Translations under genes and position numbers: made by a program
Notes under the pieces: model-generated
What the model saw: the letters and a program-made list of their open reading frames with translations, nothing else
Database searches by the model: none
Told to the model about the DNA's origin: nothing
DNA from: Rotaria macrura
Taxonomy: Eukaryota > Rotifera > Eurotatoria > Philodinida > Philodinidae
Length of the DNA: 64,000 bases
Assembly (NCBI GenBank): GCA_900239685.1
Contig: OENT01000259.1
Location: 15,053-79,052 of the forward strand
Reading direction: 5' to 3'
Part shown: positions 49,348 through 63,124 of the stretch, piece after piece
Layout: the number at the start of each line of letters is the position of its first letter
How positions within the stretch are numbered: position 1 is the first letter of the stretch

Positions 49348-51677
49348 TGTTTGTATCTAAAAATTAGAAACATGTTTGTTAATTGTACATTTAATATCAT
49401 TCGAAACAAATAAAATCGTTTTACCCTTATGAAGGCTTCATTTATCTACTTCAATAAAGATCTCATCTGTGTGTGTGTGTCTGTGTGTCTTATGAAACAA
49501 GCATAGATAATAATAACGAATGGATACAAAATAAACGACCTGATAAGAATGATTATAATATAAAAATGAAAAGAATGATTTACGTTGATGAATATTCAAA
49601 TATAACTATTTTTTTCAAAACAACTTAAATGTATATTTTTCAAATATAACTATTATTCATTTATTGATTACACTTGAAAGGGAAAATACAATTTGAATAT
49701 TAGTATTTTCACTTTACCAATCATCTCTAAGAATTCCTTTTTAATTTCATGTGATTATAATGGGATAATTAAATTTTGAATATCGATTAATAATTTTTCT
49801 CATTTTCATTATAATTTCTCTCTCGCCATTGTCCTCAACAGATGCTCATTTATCAGTCAAGTCGCAATAGAGCACAATAAGATAAAGCATAGTTTGATAA
49901 AAAAAAAACAGAAACACATGTCATTATTTTTAAATATTTCTTCAAGTGACGACTAAAAATTTGTTCGATTCAAATATTTGAGACTATTCTAAAGTTTTCA
50001 ATTGGATATGACAAGCGTTCAATTGCATGTAGCAAAAAAGAAAATCTTCTATCGTTGGTAAACCTTGATTTTTACTTTCTTCTGTACAAATGTTCAACCT
50101 TGATTCATATTGTTCATCATTCAATGACATTGAATAGCTTAATGTCTCTTTAAAAAGAAAAATATAACTATGAAGTATTTGTACATAATAAGAACTTGAA
50201 AGTAAATCTATGATACTAATAGAACATAAATAGTAAACGATATACAAGACAGTTCAATATCTCACACTATTTTTAAAATTATTTAAACTATTCTCTTCTG
50301 AATATTGACTTTCCTAATCGATCAGACAAGATTCGTATACAACTTCATGGTTAACTACTATCATTAAATATCTATTCATGTGTTCAAGTATATGAAAGCG
50401 TCAATGTTATTTGTTCTTTTGTGCACGATATCATAGTCAAAAGGTTATTGCGTTCAATTTAATAGATGGACAAGATATGCATCATTTCGTAAAGATCAAA
50501 CCATTTACATTGGAGATGTGTCGACGTATTTCAATTTGAATCTATCATACGACCTATAGCTTATCGAATGATGATACATGTTGTATCTTTTGTTAGGAGA
50601 AAAATAAAACAATTTATTTTAAATATTGTATTATGTTCATATACAATATATTAACATGAGACAAATAAGGGACACAATGGAAAAGTATAGATCAACAAAC
50701 ATCATTCTATCTTAGCTAAATGAAATTTAATTCCTTTTTTCGTTTCTCGTTAAACATTTGAAGTAGAGATGAATAACAAAAACAGAAACATTGTTGTTGA
50801 CCTGAAGCAAAATCTATTTGAATGATTTGTCATTTAGAAAAATATTCAACCTATAACAACTATGACCAGCATTACAACAATTGTATTCAGATGTTTTTTT
50901 CTCACTTGAAAGGGAGGCTTCTTGTCTACCTTTGAAATGTACGACACAAGATTTTTCTAATTGAAAAATAATATTTATTGCGTAGGATGTTATTTCATAT
51001 AATTTTGATCAAAGAAAAAAAAATAAGTGTGATTTATTGTACAGTAATTGTTACTTTGTATTTTGTTCTTAAGTTCATAATGCTTCAGTAATATGATTCA
51101 TTGACAACAGTTTAACTCAGGATTAGAGTTCACGATAGACATATGTTTATTCATAGTGTATATATGTCTCTTATGATGAATTCAAGATCTAGACATTTAA
51201 ATAGACGGATGGTGAATGATTAGTGAAAGGAGGAGTTGAAAGAAAATGACAAGTATCGAATAAGTTCTTCGTATTCATCATTTTAAATAATTTTCAAAAG
51301 AAAAATACGTCACAAATTGCTACATTTAATAAATCTTACTGTCTCAATTACATTTTGTTTGTCCGAATACAAAATAGCAAAATATTGTTCTCCACTTATT
51401 TCTTCAAGAAACGAAATAAATTGCACAAGGGAAAACCATTTTTTTTGTCACTCAACACAATTACAAAATAAAAAAATAGGTAAGAACAAAAGTATACTTG
51501 TCAAACTTGTCGTTGGCATAATACTTGACCTGTCATTAGTCAAAGTAGCATAAGCATCCTTGGCAAGTTGTATTTTTTCTTACACTTCTTTCATGTACAT
51601 ACGAATTTTGTAACAAAAAAAAGGAATGTTTATCATGCATAAAACATTTTAAGATCTGTTCATTCTTAACAAGAATT
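49348..51677. other. Intergenic with one weak candidate exon
   Basis: Upstream of MON1. A minus-strand frame ending at 49984 contains SLNDEQYESRLNICTEES and a later EDFLFCYMQL. It reads more like protein than its surroundings and might be a 3' exon or relic, but no upstream exon can be joined to it. A GTGTGTGTGTGTCTGTGTGTC tract lies at about 49468-49488. Confidence 0.35.
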
Positions 51678-52640
51678 ATGAATGAGAAACGACGAAAGTT
51701 ACCTTTGGATGTAAGAAGTTGGATGGAAAAAGATGTCAAAGTAAATCAATTTACCGCCGAATTAGGTTTATTAACCAATGATAAACGACAAGCTGTTAAA
51801 TTAGGTCGTGAATTTTCCTCCAATATGCTTAGTTTATCATTTGAACGTCATCGTAAAATTTTGCGAAATAATTTTGAAAAAAATAAATTTCTTAAAAATC
51901 AACTCATCAAAGCAGAATCATCAATGCCTGGCCTTTTACCGTATGTAACAAAAAAGAAAAAGGGAAAACAATGAAAAATTCTTTTCTTTATTTCAATATT
52001 ATACTAAATATTTAGATATATTGAACCGTTGACTAATGATATTAAACAAGATATAGTATCAAGACGTACATTTCGTAAACGCGAACGAACCAATACTCTT
52101 AAGGTGCAACCATTCACAGTACGGTCAACTATGAAATCGGTTAATATATCTAGTTCCAAAGAAAAATCAATGAAAAATGATAAATTACCACAAATCACTT
52201 CGAAGCAAAATGTCATTCAACAAAAAGTGAAAGTCGAACGAACAACAAATCAATTAGATCAACAAAAATCTAGCCACCGTAATTCAATTAAATTTAGTCA
52301 TGTTCGTCGAGATTATGTAGAACCATTAACTGTTGAAGATCTATTCGATGATTTAGAAGACGATTCAAGTTCTTTATCTGCACTACCGGAAAAACCTAAA
52401 ATTGCCGTACAAGATAAACGTTTTCGTCAATTAATTCATCTATTTTCGGACGTTTATGAGCATGAGGCAACTAATATACATTCACTGAGCAGTATAATCA
52501 ACTCGAATTCATCATTGAAAAATGATGAAAAACAATGGCAAACAAATTCCGGTTCAATCATATTTGAAAACGATGAACAAATAATTGTAGACGATTGTTG
52601 TACTAATACAGATGTTTATCTGGTTGATGTATCAACATGA
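51678..52640 (+). CDS. Orphan basic protein, two exons
   Basis: Exons 51678-51940 and 52016-52640 give 295 aa. I recognize no family. The first 90 residues are basic and helical-looking: KRRKLPLDVRSWMEKDVKVN, then LGREFSSNMLSLSFERHRK and LRNNFEKNKFLKNQLIKAE. A conserved-looking link (GLLPYIEPLTNDIKQDIV) crosses the splice junction. The C-terminal half is Ser/Asp-rich, with VEDLFDDLEDD and a short possible helix (KRFRQLIHLFSDVYEHE). The single GT-AG intron of 75 bp and intact frame argue for a real gene. It is convergent with SEC61B. AATAAA follows at 52679. Confidence 0.7.
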
Positions 52641-52678
52641 TTTAACCAAACAAATAATTTATTGTAAGATTTTTACTA

Positions 52679-52684
52679 AATAAA
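52679..52684 (+). terminator. Poly(A) signal of the orphan gene
   Basis: AATAAA 38 bp after the stop codon at 52640. Confidence 0.45.
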
Positions 52685-53783
52685 TAATAATCTATTACAA
52701 AAAAAGCAAAATATAATTGTCTATTCAATTGAAAGACGATATTTTTAGTTAGATCATCATCGTAAACAGTTCGAGATTAGGGGTGCACCAGTAAGCTCAG
52801 ATTAGGGGACTCACATCTATCGGACTTGATAACAAGCAGGACGGATTGTCAAGTTCACTATAATAAATTTATTGGAAACTCTGTAGCATTTTACACAATG
52901 CAATCGGTACTGGGACATTGCAAGTTCTAGACGAGTACCATAATTCTTACATGGAAGTTGGTATTGAATTGAAATCTCTTTGTTTCTATACGCTGATATT
53001 CGAATGTATCTCATCGAAATTCTATCTTATTTTGATTTTATGAAATACTTTTCTGCACATTGAATTACGTTTGCTATATGTGAATTATTCCATACGAACT
53101 GATCGATCCAGTAGTTTCGCTTAGTTTTCTTGTTTATTGAAAATTCATAATTTTCTTTTTCAACAATAGACAATTTTATATCTACCTCTACGTTCGTATT
53201 TATGTTCTTTTATTTTTTTTTGTGACAAGATCAATAACATATTTCCATAGTGAAAACTCTTAACCAAAATCTATTTACTCACAACATTCTTCTGTAAGCA
53301 ATACTATAATCGTTATAAACTAAGATATTTTATCAATTCAAATCTGTAGAATGTCGAAATTTTCAACAGGTCATTAAAAATACACCTCTTATAGCATAAA
53401 CAAGATTTTCAAGATGTAAGCATAGGAACTGGTACGCTTGCGAAATAACATACATATTTACTAAGGGAAAATATAGATTGTACGTTCAAAGTGCACACAT
53501 GAAAAGACAAATATTGACTTTTTACTTGAGTTTTTAATATTCAAACGAATATCTATTTTTGTTTTCGATGTTTCTCATAGATTTTGTTGACGTTATATTC
53601 AATAGAAAAAGAAAACAATCTTAAAACGTAACTTATAAGATTGATCTAATGTACCGCATTAGATATATATTTTTTTTTGGCTTGACGACAAAAAAAAAGA
53701 AAAGTAAAACGCTAACATCAGATAAAAACAACAATAACAAGCGTTTATCGATCATTCTGGATGTTGATGTTTATATTGCACGA
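52685..53783. other. Intergenic between convergent genes
   Basis: No gene seen. AGATTAGGGG occurs twice near 52774-52808, possibly a repeat remnant. Confidence 0.4.
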
Positions 53784-54129
53784 TTATTTGGTATATTTAC
53801 CCCAGATATGTAACATGAATACGCTTGCAATAAATATTAAACTCATGACAAGTACGGGTACGGGACCAACTTTGAGACCAGGTGAATCTTCTGTATAGAA
53901 ACGCCAAACACCAGCACTGGCACCACCACCAGCACCTGGTCGACTACGTGCAGCTGTTGTTGCTGGTTTACGTTGACGAACACCGGAACCACTGCCAGTT
54001 ACTCGTGGTCCTGATCCTTTACTAGCATCTCCTTTACCAACCTTAAAACAAAGAAAATTTGTACTTGAATATGCTTCAAATTTCTAAACCGAATATACAT
54101 ACACTTGTGCCACTGGGTGAAGCAGGCAT
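53784..54129 (-). CDS. SEC61B: Sec61 complex subunit beta, two exons
   Basis: Exons 54129-54103 and 54041-53784 give 94 aa (human 96). The first nine residues (MPASPSGTS) match the family start. A flexible Gly/Ser region with GVRQRKPA follows, then the nearly invariant block [20 protein letters not shown], leading into a single tail-anchor helix ([16 protein letters not shown]) and a short basic end. Sec61 beta is the tail-anchored accessory subunit of the ER protein-conducting channel. The 61-bp intron has a GTATGT donor. The gene is missing from an ORF-only view because of that intron and its small size. Confidence 0.97.
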
Positions 54130-55562
54130 GCCTTATAAAAACAGAAATATACGAATGATTAAAAAGATTGAGAACACTAGTTGAATGATAGAAAGCTTGC
54201 TGAGAAAATATGGATGTGAGACCCCTTACACGTATGTGTTTAGATTGATGACCAATCGAATAAACGAAGTATGCGTGTCATAGAACCATAAAAGAGGTCA
54301 CTAACGAAATTATACGAAACAAAAAAAATGCGCATGCGACGTCGCCACGTATTTTACTTAGATCCGTTAATAGATGGTGTTGGTATCTATCGATTTATAT
54401 CAATACAAAGAATGAGAAATATTGTACTGAAAAGTTTTGAATCACAGCTTTCCAATATTCTTAAAAGTCCATATGACCATAAAAAAAAAGTTTAAGCATC
54501 GAATGATCTATCCAGAAGTTTTATCTCAAAGGGATATTCCATGAAAAATAATATCTCTTTTACTCGAGTAGATAACAACAGTTTTCGGTGAAATTTTTCT
54601 CGTTCATCCATCAAAACTTCTGATCCTATTCCTTTCTATACTGCTATATTTATCGAGTATCAAATGAATTTCACCTGAATTAAATTTTGCTTTATGATTT
54701 TCGGCCAATGTTAAATAATATCGATCCGTAATGAATCCACGTCAGTATTCTTTATAATGAAGACTTTTGTTCACTATTTCATACATCTTGCCTCCTGTAC
54801 ACTCGTTTGGTCATCCAGAGTACTCAAAAAAGAAAATCCCTTCTAAAAATCAACACTTCAACAATACCAATCGAAGTTTCTTTGAGATAATAAATTGAAT
54901 CTTTAAATATGGATGCTATGTACATTATTTTGGGGAATGTTATTTCAATTATTTGTATGCATCATAAATGCTGCTTGAAAATCGAAAATAAGATCTTATT
55001 TTATTTTTTGGAAAACTTGGATTTCTTTGTGAAACGTACGCAAATTCGTACTGATCCTTTTAAATGTGTAAAGAGATTATAAGAGACTCTAACTGAAGTA
55101 AATATTCACGTCTCCTTGTGCAAGAATTTCGTTTGACTTTTAACATTCTTAAACAATAAACTTGCTGTTTGCCATGTTAAAGATTCTGATGATATCTTAT
55201 CAAACAGAAAACGTATCAGTTCATGGGACAACCTTTCATTTCACGAACTGAAATAAAAAGTCAGGCATATACCAATATATGTAAATTATACAGTATTCAA
55301 TCTCTTCTATACAGACATAAAACTAATTTATATTCATCTTGTATAATTTTAATAAACAATTCAAAAAAAAAAAGTCAAATAAAATTTGTTGAGTTTCTCA
55401 TGATAACATGGAGTAATTAGTATCTATAGGCAAACAAAAGCATGACAATAAATAGTTACAATTGTATTATATTCGGTCATTTATGTTTTTATTCGAACTT
55501 TACAGTTCATCTTTATTGAAGAAGACAAATACATAAATTCATTTACAAATCTAAAACAAAGA
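54130..55562. other. Intergenic, nothing recognized
   Basis: Upstream region of SEC61B and downstream region of NOSIP. AT-rich; a frame at 55223-55420 is not convincing. Confidence 0.4.
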
Positions 55563-58145
55563 CTACTGCATAGCAGGTGTCGGTAGTTTTGCGTCTAATT
55601 GTACACCTGATCCAGAATAGCCTTGAATGAAAACAAACTCAATGTTGAATAGTTTCCATGAAAAATATATCTTACCAGTACCACCACGTTCCATTGGAAT
55701 AATATCAGCATTTGTTAATTTAACACCATTGATAGGATCAATCATATCTAGTTTAATTAATCGATTGACACAATCCATAGTAACAACTGTGCCTGATGTT
55801 CGTAAAACAGCACAAGGTACAGAATTACCAAGTAGATCACCAGTAACAGCGCAAACATATCGATCACGTACAGCTACCAATGGTCGTTTTTTAGGATCGA
55901 CATCGTTGGCTAATTTAAATTTAACATCAATTAAATCTTTCATCGTGATTGGTTTGCCTGATATAGGACAATAGACATGTTGATCGGGTTTTTGCAGCGT
56001 GGATTTTTTTGCAACTGGTGTTAACGATGGAACCCAAAAGCTTGGCAATTGTGTAGCTTGACTACCTTGCATATTACTTAATGTTGTCGATAATGATGAT
56101 GGTGTTTCATCTAGATCATCATCATTGGTTGATATTCGTGTTGATAACATTGATTTTGGCGTGATCGATGGTGTTGAAAGAACAGATGCTAATGTTTGAT
56201 CTTGATGTTTAGTTGAAAGAAGTGTTTTAACCGATTGATTAACAGAATATGTTGCTTCCTTTTCTAAGAATTTATTGATCTTTTTCTGATGATCATTTGC
56301 ATTTTGTTCATCGATTTCTTGTTGTTTACGTTCAAGTTGTTTTTGATATTCACGCATTTTACGTGCGTTAAGTTTTTTTTGATGAACAATATATTCTAAA
56401 TTAAAAATGAAGAAAAATCTGTTTTATCTTCTAATATATCAAGTGTCTTCTTTAGAATACATCTTTCTTATTCAGTTTACAATTATCGGTACGAAAATCA
56501 TGAAATTAATATCTTGTACAACGAAATTGAAAATCAATCAATAAGAAAATTGATCGATATCGGTATAAAACAGAAAATTTCCTACCGTTGAACAAAGCAT
56601 TGAGTTGAATGTGAAATTTAAAAAGATGCGTGAGTAAAACCACTGTTTGATTTGTAACATGTAAAATGAAATAGAAGATTTCTCGTTCTCTTCATTAGTG
56701 AACGTGAAGAAAAAGAAGCCATCGATCAATTCTCATAGATCTGATGATAAGAATTTTTTCAAACGAAATCTCATATTCATATCGGGTTCAATGAATTTTT
56801 ATCCATGCACTGAATATACGCATCTATGAGTGGCGTAAAATGAGGGAGAACACTGATCTATTGACTTCGTGCAATTTATTAAATTCATTACTTCATTCTT
56901 TAAACAACTCGACACGCTACGAAATACTAATACAAGAAACAGGATTTCTAGATTTTCGAATGATATCACATATTCCAAATTTCAGAATAATTCTCATAGG
57001 AGATGCTGTCAGTCAACTATGATATCTGAGATTTATGCACTAACGTGGTGGTTAGAAAAATCATGAGTTCATTCATCCTTTGGTAGATTGAATATTTATT
57101 TGTTGTCAAATATTATCATTTTGATTAATGTATTATCGATATGACTACTTGTCATTGAAAGTGTTACAATCTCAAATCAACTGATTTATCGAAAAAGAAA
57201 CATTAATGAATTTGAAGAATAGAAAAGCGATTTCATCTTCATGATGTAAATCCTCAGCACTAGAACTATAAGTCATTGGCTTGATCTGCATTGGTACTAG
57301 AAAATTTTTAGTTTTTGTCAGCATGTTCAATGTTGTGCGATGTCGTCCATGGCACGAATTAAATTCTTTAATTAAAATATTCGTATAGAACTGGCTAATA
57401 TGAAACTGGACTAATTATCTAAGAGACAGAGATTAGTTATATTTGGTGGTAAATTAGTTTAATGAATTACAATTTTTGATCGAGCTGATTCAAAAACTTG
57501 CTTGAAAGCAATCTATTCTCACATTTTGTATGAAGAACATGGTCAAACATTGGTTATAGACATGTTTAGAATTCAAATGTTTCCTATCGCCAATGGTGTT
57601 GTACTGGTGACTCACTAGCTTGACTTACGCATAGACTTGAAAGAATGAGAATACGATTCATGAGTACACGGTTCGATTGTTAGTATTTCACTGATTATCA
57701 ATAGAAAGCGTCTAATGAAATTATCAGAAAAAGATCAATGGGAAAACTGTCATTACTTGAAACTTATTAGATATGGAATAGATAGAAAATTCCAGTAATA
57801 TTCTATGTTAAGTTTACTTCAAAGTGGACATTGTTTTAATTCTATGTCGAATCTATTGGATTTGATTTCAGATTAAATTTTAAAATGTTGCTCAACTATG
57901 ACTATAGATAAGGGTAGAACAAAATTCGTACCGAGTATAGCTTGTTTATCAAATAAATAGCCATCTTTTGTAATAACAGGATCAATACATGGCTGTAATG
58001 TTAAATTACAACAATCGAATTCTTTGATAGCATCTTTACTAAGACGCATTTGTGTTGTACCATAACCACCTGTTGACGAATCTTTGTGTTTTTCATGATA
58101 GGTATAAACAGCATTAGCTGTTGAATTTTTTGAATGACGTGTCAT
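55563..58145 (-). CDS. NOSIP: NOSIP, U-box-like E3 ubiquitin ligase, three exons
   Basis: Exons 58145-57932, 56395-55676 and 55621-55563 give 330 aa (human 301). The N-terminus MTRHSKNSTANAVYTYHEK and the split zinc-binding/U-box start (DCCNLTLQPC ... DPVITKDGYLFDKQAILEYI) are typical. A charged coiled region follows, then a Ser/Thr-rich linker about 30 residues longer than in human, LPSFWVPSLTPVAKK, and the second U-box half (YCPISGKPITMKDL, RYVCAVTGDLLGN, VVTMDCVNRLIK). The end is GGTGYSGSGVQL. NOSIP is a nuclear/cytosolic E3 ligase first found through nitric-oxide synthase (family knowledge). Intron 1 is about 1.5 kb, long for this locus. The ATG lies only 110 bp from the stop of KANSL3. 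Confidence 0.95.
56396..57931. other. NOSIP intron 1, nothing recognized
   Basis: A 1.5-kb AT-rich intron. Frames at 56840-57066 are not protein-like. I see no clear foldback element. Confidence 0.4.
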
Positions 58146-58198
58146 CTGAAAACTAAATCAAATCAAATATATAACAAGAATTTTATATTATATACAAA

Positions 58199-58215
58199 TA
58201 TATATATATATATAT
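58199..58215. repeat. (TA)n simple repeat
   Basis: Short TA dinucleotide tract in the 110-bp gap between KANSL3 and NOSIP. Confidence 0.7.
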
Positions 58216-58255
58216 TGTGCAAAGGTTCTCGAGAGACTTTTTTTTTTCTTTCGTT

Positions 58256-61200
58256 CTAATGAAAAGAATTCGATGCAAGTACAGTATTTACAAACGACGG
58301 TGGTTGATGAATAGTTTTTATTAGATTTGTTTCATTTGTTCGTGGTTTAGGTTGATTTGATGGTAATTGTAATAGTGTATTGAGTATACTTGTTGTAGAT
58401 GTTGCTGGAAGTGTTTGTTTAGTTTGTTTTTTAGTCGTTGACTTTGGTGGACGTTTTTCAGTTTTAGGTGCCCATTCCAAATCTTCGATTGGTGGTAAAT
58501 TTTTTGTTCGATGACGACCACGTTTGTTTGTACCTGTTGAATTTAACTTATCCGTTGTTTTCGCACGACCATTTTCATTTATGTTTGTTAATGTTGAACC
58601 TTTACGTTTTCTTGTTGTTGTTGATGATGGAAAAGTAGTATTTAAAAAGATTGAATTTGGATCTTGTTCAGGTGTGATCGTTAGAGTTGTTGAAGTTATT
58701 GTTTCATTTGAATTTAAACCCGTATAAAGAAACGGTTCATCTAAATGAAGAGGAAAATTTTACACTTACCCTACATCACTATTCAATTTGTTCTATTCAC
58801 CTGAATCATCGAAATGTGATGTTGTGATCGTTGAAATATATTCGGATCGTCTCTTTTTATTATCTTCATCGATTTCTTCGTGTTGTGTTCGATTTGCTTT
58901 TGGTAATAATAAGGTGATAAAATCAAGAATTTCTTCCTGAAGCGAAAAAAAAGAAATATTGTCAGTACGATACAGTTATGATCAATAATCACGTGATCAT
59001 TGTTTCAAACAATGCAATCTGTAGCATCTTGTTTTCATTATTAATAATAGAATCCTACAGGAGTAGTTCATAGATTGTCACGTGTATTTTATTTACATAC
59101 GACTAATGATATTACAGGATAGTGCAAGATTCTACTTCTATACATTCCTTCTTTTTTTGTAAAGTATTGAAAAAAATTTCCATGCGACGTCTTTTCACAC
59201 AAGATCATGAAATTTAATGAAAAAGTTGTTCTATGATAATTTTTCTACATTAAATATTACCATGATTAATTTATCGATTAATTGTTGTGTTAAACGAAAA
59301 CGATATTTTCCATTTTCGGACATAGATAATTTACTATCACATTGACCTAATTCAATTAAACCATTCCGAGATTTAAGTCGTTGACGATAATGATCGATTT
59401 GATTTGTAGATTGTTTTTCACCGGTTATAAATAAAATAGATGCATTTATTTGAGTAAAATCATTCTAATTATTCGGCGAAAAAAAAATTAATCATATAAT
59501 TTCTTGTTGTTTTAAGGACATATTTCATTTGTCGTTACTTTGGTTTCTTCCGAAAGAGCGTCAAATGGTGGAGACATACAAATGACGGATGAAACAGAAC
59601 ATTCAAGTGCAGCTTTAAGTCCTAGAATACAGCCGACATTCCAACCAAGAAACATGATATGATGATGTTGATACAGTTGACGAATCTTAAAACGAGAATA
59701 ACGACATATATATGAAATGAAAATTTTCGTTCATATCATTGAGCACGGATTGAAACCTTTGCATTTGTTTTAGGCATCAATCTTCCTCACTCAGTCAGTT
59801 ATCTTAAAAGATGTACTCATCTTTAAGAGGTAATGTAAAAATTTCTTAACAAATGTTGGTTATTTTTTTATTTATTCAGAAGCTCTTTATTTAATTGAAA
59901 TGCCATATGGAAGTATAAGCATTTTTTGAGCAGCTATTTTTATGTGAGATCAATCCTAGTTAAGAAATCGATTTTTTCAAAAGACGAAGCTAATATGAAG
60001 AAAAAAAGATTGATTCTGTAGAGGACTTACGAGCCAACTGAAGTACGGCATTGAATAGAACAAGATTCATTCTTTAATCTGATATCATTATCAACCGATC
60101 TTTCAATGTTGAGTTTTTGAAACTCAAGAAAAAGTATTTCCCTTAAAGGTATTTTGTTAAACTTTTCAAAGATTCTGTCAGTTCTCAAAAATAAAAATAA
60201 GCAAAACATGTTGAAACTCCTATTAGAAAAGAACACGAAATTCGGATATTTACTCACAATATTTTTATACACATGAAACATGAAGTCAAATTTTGTATGT
60301 AAATGATGACACCATCCGGCATAAAAACTAGTATGAGTAAATTATAGTTTTAGCTAAATAAACTAAAAAATCTAACGAATCCATAGATTGATCAGCTTGA
60401 TCCACGTTCTATTCAAAGTAATGTAATATTTCGAACTCTCTTATTCAATTAATTGGTGATGAAAACACGTTTGAATAACAATCATTTTGATCGTTACTCT
60501 TAATATCTATTAGGAATTCGAATGATTACCAACAATGGAGGATCGTTCCATTTTCAATCCCTAGTGTATTGAAATCGAACTATGAAAACATGTGACGTGA
60601 CCAGGTGAAATACTGAATCTTTTTCTCTATTCATGACTCATGAAAATTTGATTTCAACAAAAGAGTGATTGAACACGCAACAGTGCTCACTCGTATGAGA
60701 AAAGATTCGAAGTTAACTTGATTTACTACTCATATTTTCATGCATTATAAATAATTACTTCATTAAATTTTGTAATAATATCCTCGTAAGCAATTTGAAC
60801 TTGTGATTGTTCAGATACATGATCATTTTCAATAGGTACCGAAAGCATAACGATGGATACTTGAGAAAGATTTCGTTGCCAAAATTGCATACGTTCCATA
60901 TGACTTTCGTATGCTAGACCTGGTATTAGTAGACAAACAATTGGTATGGGTACTGAAGACTAAATAGAACAGAACAAATTCTTATTGACGTTTGCGTAAA
61001 AGAAGAATGACTTGTTTTTTTTTTGTGTACCAATGTTAAACTATAGATCACTTCTTCAGTAAGATCATTCGGATTTTGAAGTACTTTATTGTAAACATAG
61101 GAACAAAGACTCGACGTTGTATATGATTGAATCTTTTCAATGAACGTTGATCGAATATTAGGATACTAAATCTAATCGTTTGGTGAAAATACATTTCAAT

Positions 61201-62934
61201 AACATATTCAAACCTCATGATAAACTATTTGAAATAGATCTACATAATGACCAATGGATATTCGATCGAATGTATTACATATGTATTCATGAAGCCAATC
61301 GAGTAAATTTTGATACTAAAGAGAAGAAAAGAAATTTCGTTGATTAATCTATTTTCATCTCTATGATTATTGTTGATCATATACATTAGAATGATGCATA
61401 AGAAGTGAATGAAGTTTTGAAACAATACGATGAATCGATAAACGCCAATAGACAACATTACAATTATTCTAAACGTAAAAAAAGAAAACACAATACTCTT
61501 TCTGTTGCTAATCTTTACGTAAGAAAGAACAGTACTGATTCACAACATAGTGCAGCAATACGTGTTTCATTTATTAATTCACGAATATCTTGAATAAATG
61601 TTTCTTGTTCATCAGTAAGATATTCATCGGATTGTTGTGGAAATTCGAATGTATCTGGAATAATTGTATTTATTGTTGGTGTCCAATGGATTTTTTTTGA
61701 ATGTTCATGACTTGATTTTTGATTGTCATCAATATCAATATTTAAATCATTCCTAGAATAAATATTAACAATAGCAAGCAACACCGAAAAAAAAACACAA
61801 CATTGTTATATAGAATACATACATTGATGTTGAATTAAAAAATAGTTGTACTCGTGGAAGTGCAACGGATATGGTTGGATCATCGATCCAAGGCCGACAA
61901 TAATTATGATCCGGTCGAATTTCTGTAAGTACAAACAATAACTAATGATTTGTGTTTAAACTATGATAATTGACTGTGATACCAATATTTCACTGACTGT
62001 CAAAATGAGCTTTTTTTTCTTTTCTTTTGAAATTATAGATATCGTTGAAGAAATATACAATCCAGACTTTAGTTGTTATTCTTCATCATTTAAGTTCTAT
62101 GATACGAACAAAAGAAAATTTTCTAACTACAACGGTATTTTACACTTTTATAATGTAGACAAACTTCTATTTCTTGAAATCTTTTAAATCAATTTTAATA
62201 TTAGTGGATTCTATCGAACTCTTCTATAATTAGCACGTATGTCAATACAAACAATAAATCAAAATATAGCAATCCTGATTTAGGACGAAATTTTTCCTCT
62301 AATAAACGATTGCTTCTTTTCAATTCTAATAGAGTTTTTAATCAAAGTATTCTTTCTTTTCGAATGAGATAGATTCAAAAGAAAATTGCAAATCAGTAAC
62401 TATAACGTATGGACGTGTCTATTAAGCTCTGACGTGAACAGACATTATACTAGGAGAGCGATGCTATACTATGAATCTCTCTTATTATCATATCACTCCT
62501 TGGTGCAATATCCCGTATCGAGAGAGCGTCGTGGCTTAACTAGAAGAATTATGCTTCTTAGTGAAACACTATTAGAAGTTCTGTAGTAGTATCGAGTGAC
62601 TCTATTTTTAATTTGAAGTCTATTTAAATTAGTTGTAAAATTGTTTGTTCCCGTAAACAACACGATGAAATATAGGAAATCCTTTGTCAAAGAAAAATCA
62701 CTCGTCATTATTCTAAAGTTTAAAATGAAATGAAAAACAAATTATCCGTCTATATCTGTTACTCTACTTGGATAAGATTTCATTTTTTTTCTATTCTATC
62801 TACTGTGATTGATTTCATTTTCATAAATTTTTTGACATACCTTTGGCTGTTTCATTGTGATAGAATGGCGCTTGATTTAAACAGACATCATAGAGATTTT
62901 TATACGTTGGTGATATCCATTGACGAAAACGCAT
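58256..62934 (-). CDS. KANSL3: KANSL3, NSL histone acetyltransferase complex subunit 3, ten exons
   Basis: Exons 62934-62841, 61922-61823, 61752-61536, 61315-61214, 61165-61031, 60959-60759, 59685-59539, 59464-59261, 58936-58801 and 58740-58256 give 606 aa (human about 900). The N-terminal part includes NYCRPWIDDPTISVALPRVQ. The central alpha/beta-hydrolase-like fold shows VCLLIPGLAYESHMERMQFW, a nucleophile-elbow equivalent MFLGWNVGCILGL where Asn replaces the catalytic Ser (as in human LMGWNAG), ILFITGEKQS and KLSMSENGKYRFRLTQ. The tail is Thr/Ser/Lys-rich and disordered. The protein scaffolds the KAT8/MOF NSL complex in the nucleus (family knowledge). The missing Ser argues against hydrolase activity. 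Confidence 0.9.
61923..62840. other. KANSL3 intron 1, nothing recognized
   Basis: A 918-bp intron between the first and second coding exons. Frames at 61963-62187 and 62386-62586 have no domain. Confidence 0.4.
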
Positions 62935-63124
62935 AATTATCTAAAACTGAGAATTGATAAGTTTTTCTATTCTATGAATATGCATCATGATCATGAGTAG
63001 GATAATAATCATTGTTATTAGTTTTTATTTATCAACAATAGAATAACAATTTCTACCAATAGGAAAAGAAAAACTAGAAGAAACTTTCATCACCGTTAAA
63101 ATAATGTTCTAAAACGATTTGAAA

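Noticed and set aside
49984-50160. Possible minus-strand terminal exon upstream of MON1
   Set aside because: It reads somewhat like protein, but no acceptor and upstream exon could be joined convincingly and no family was recognized.
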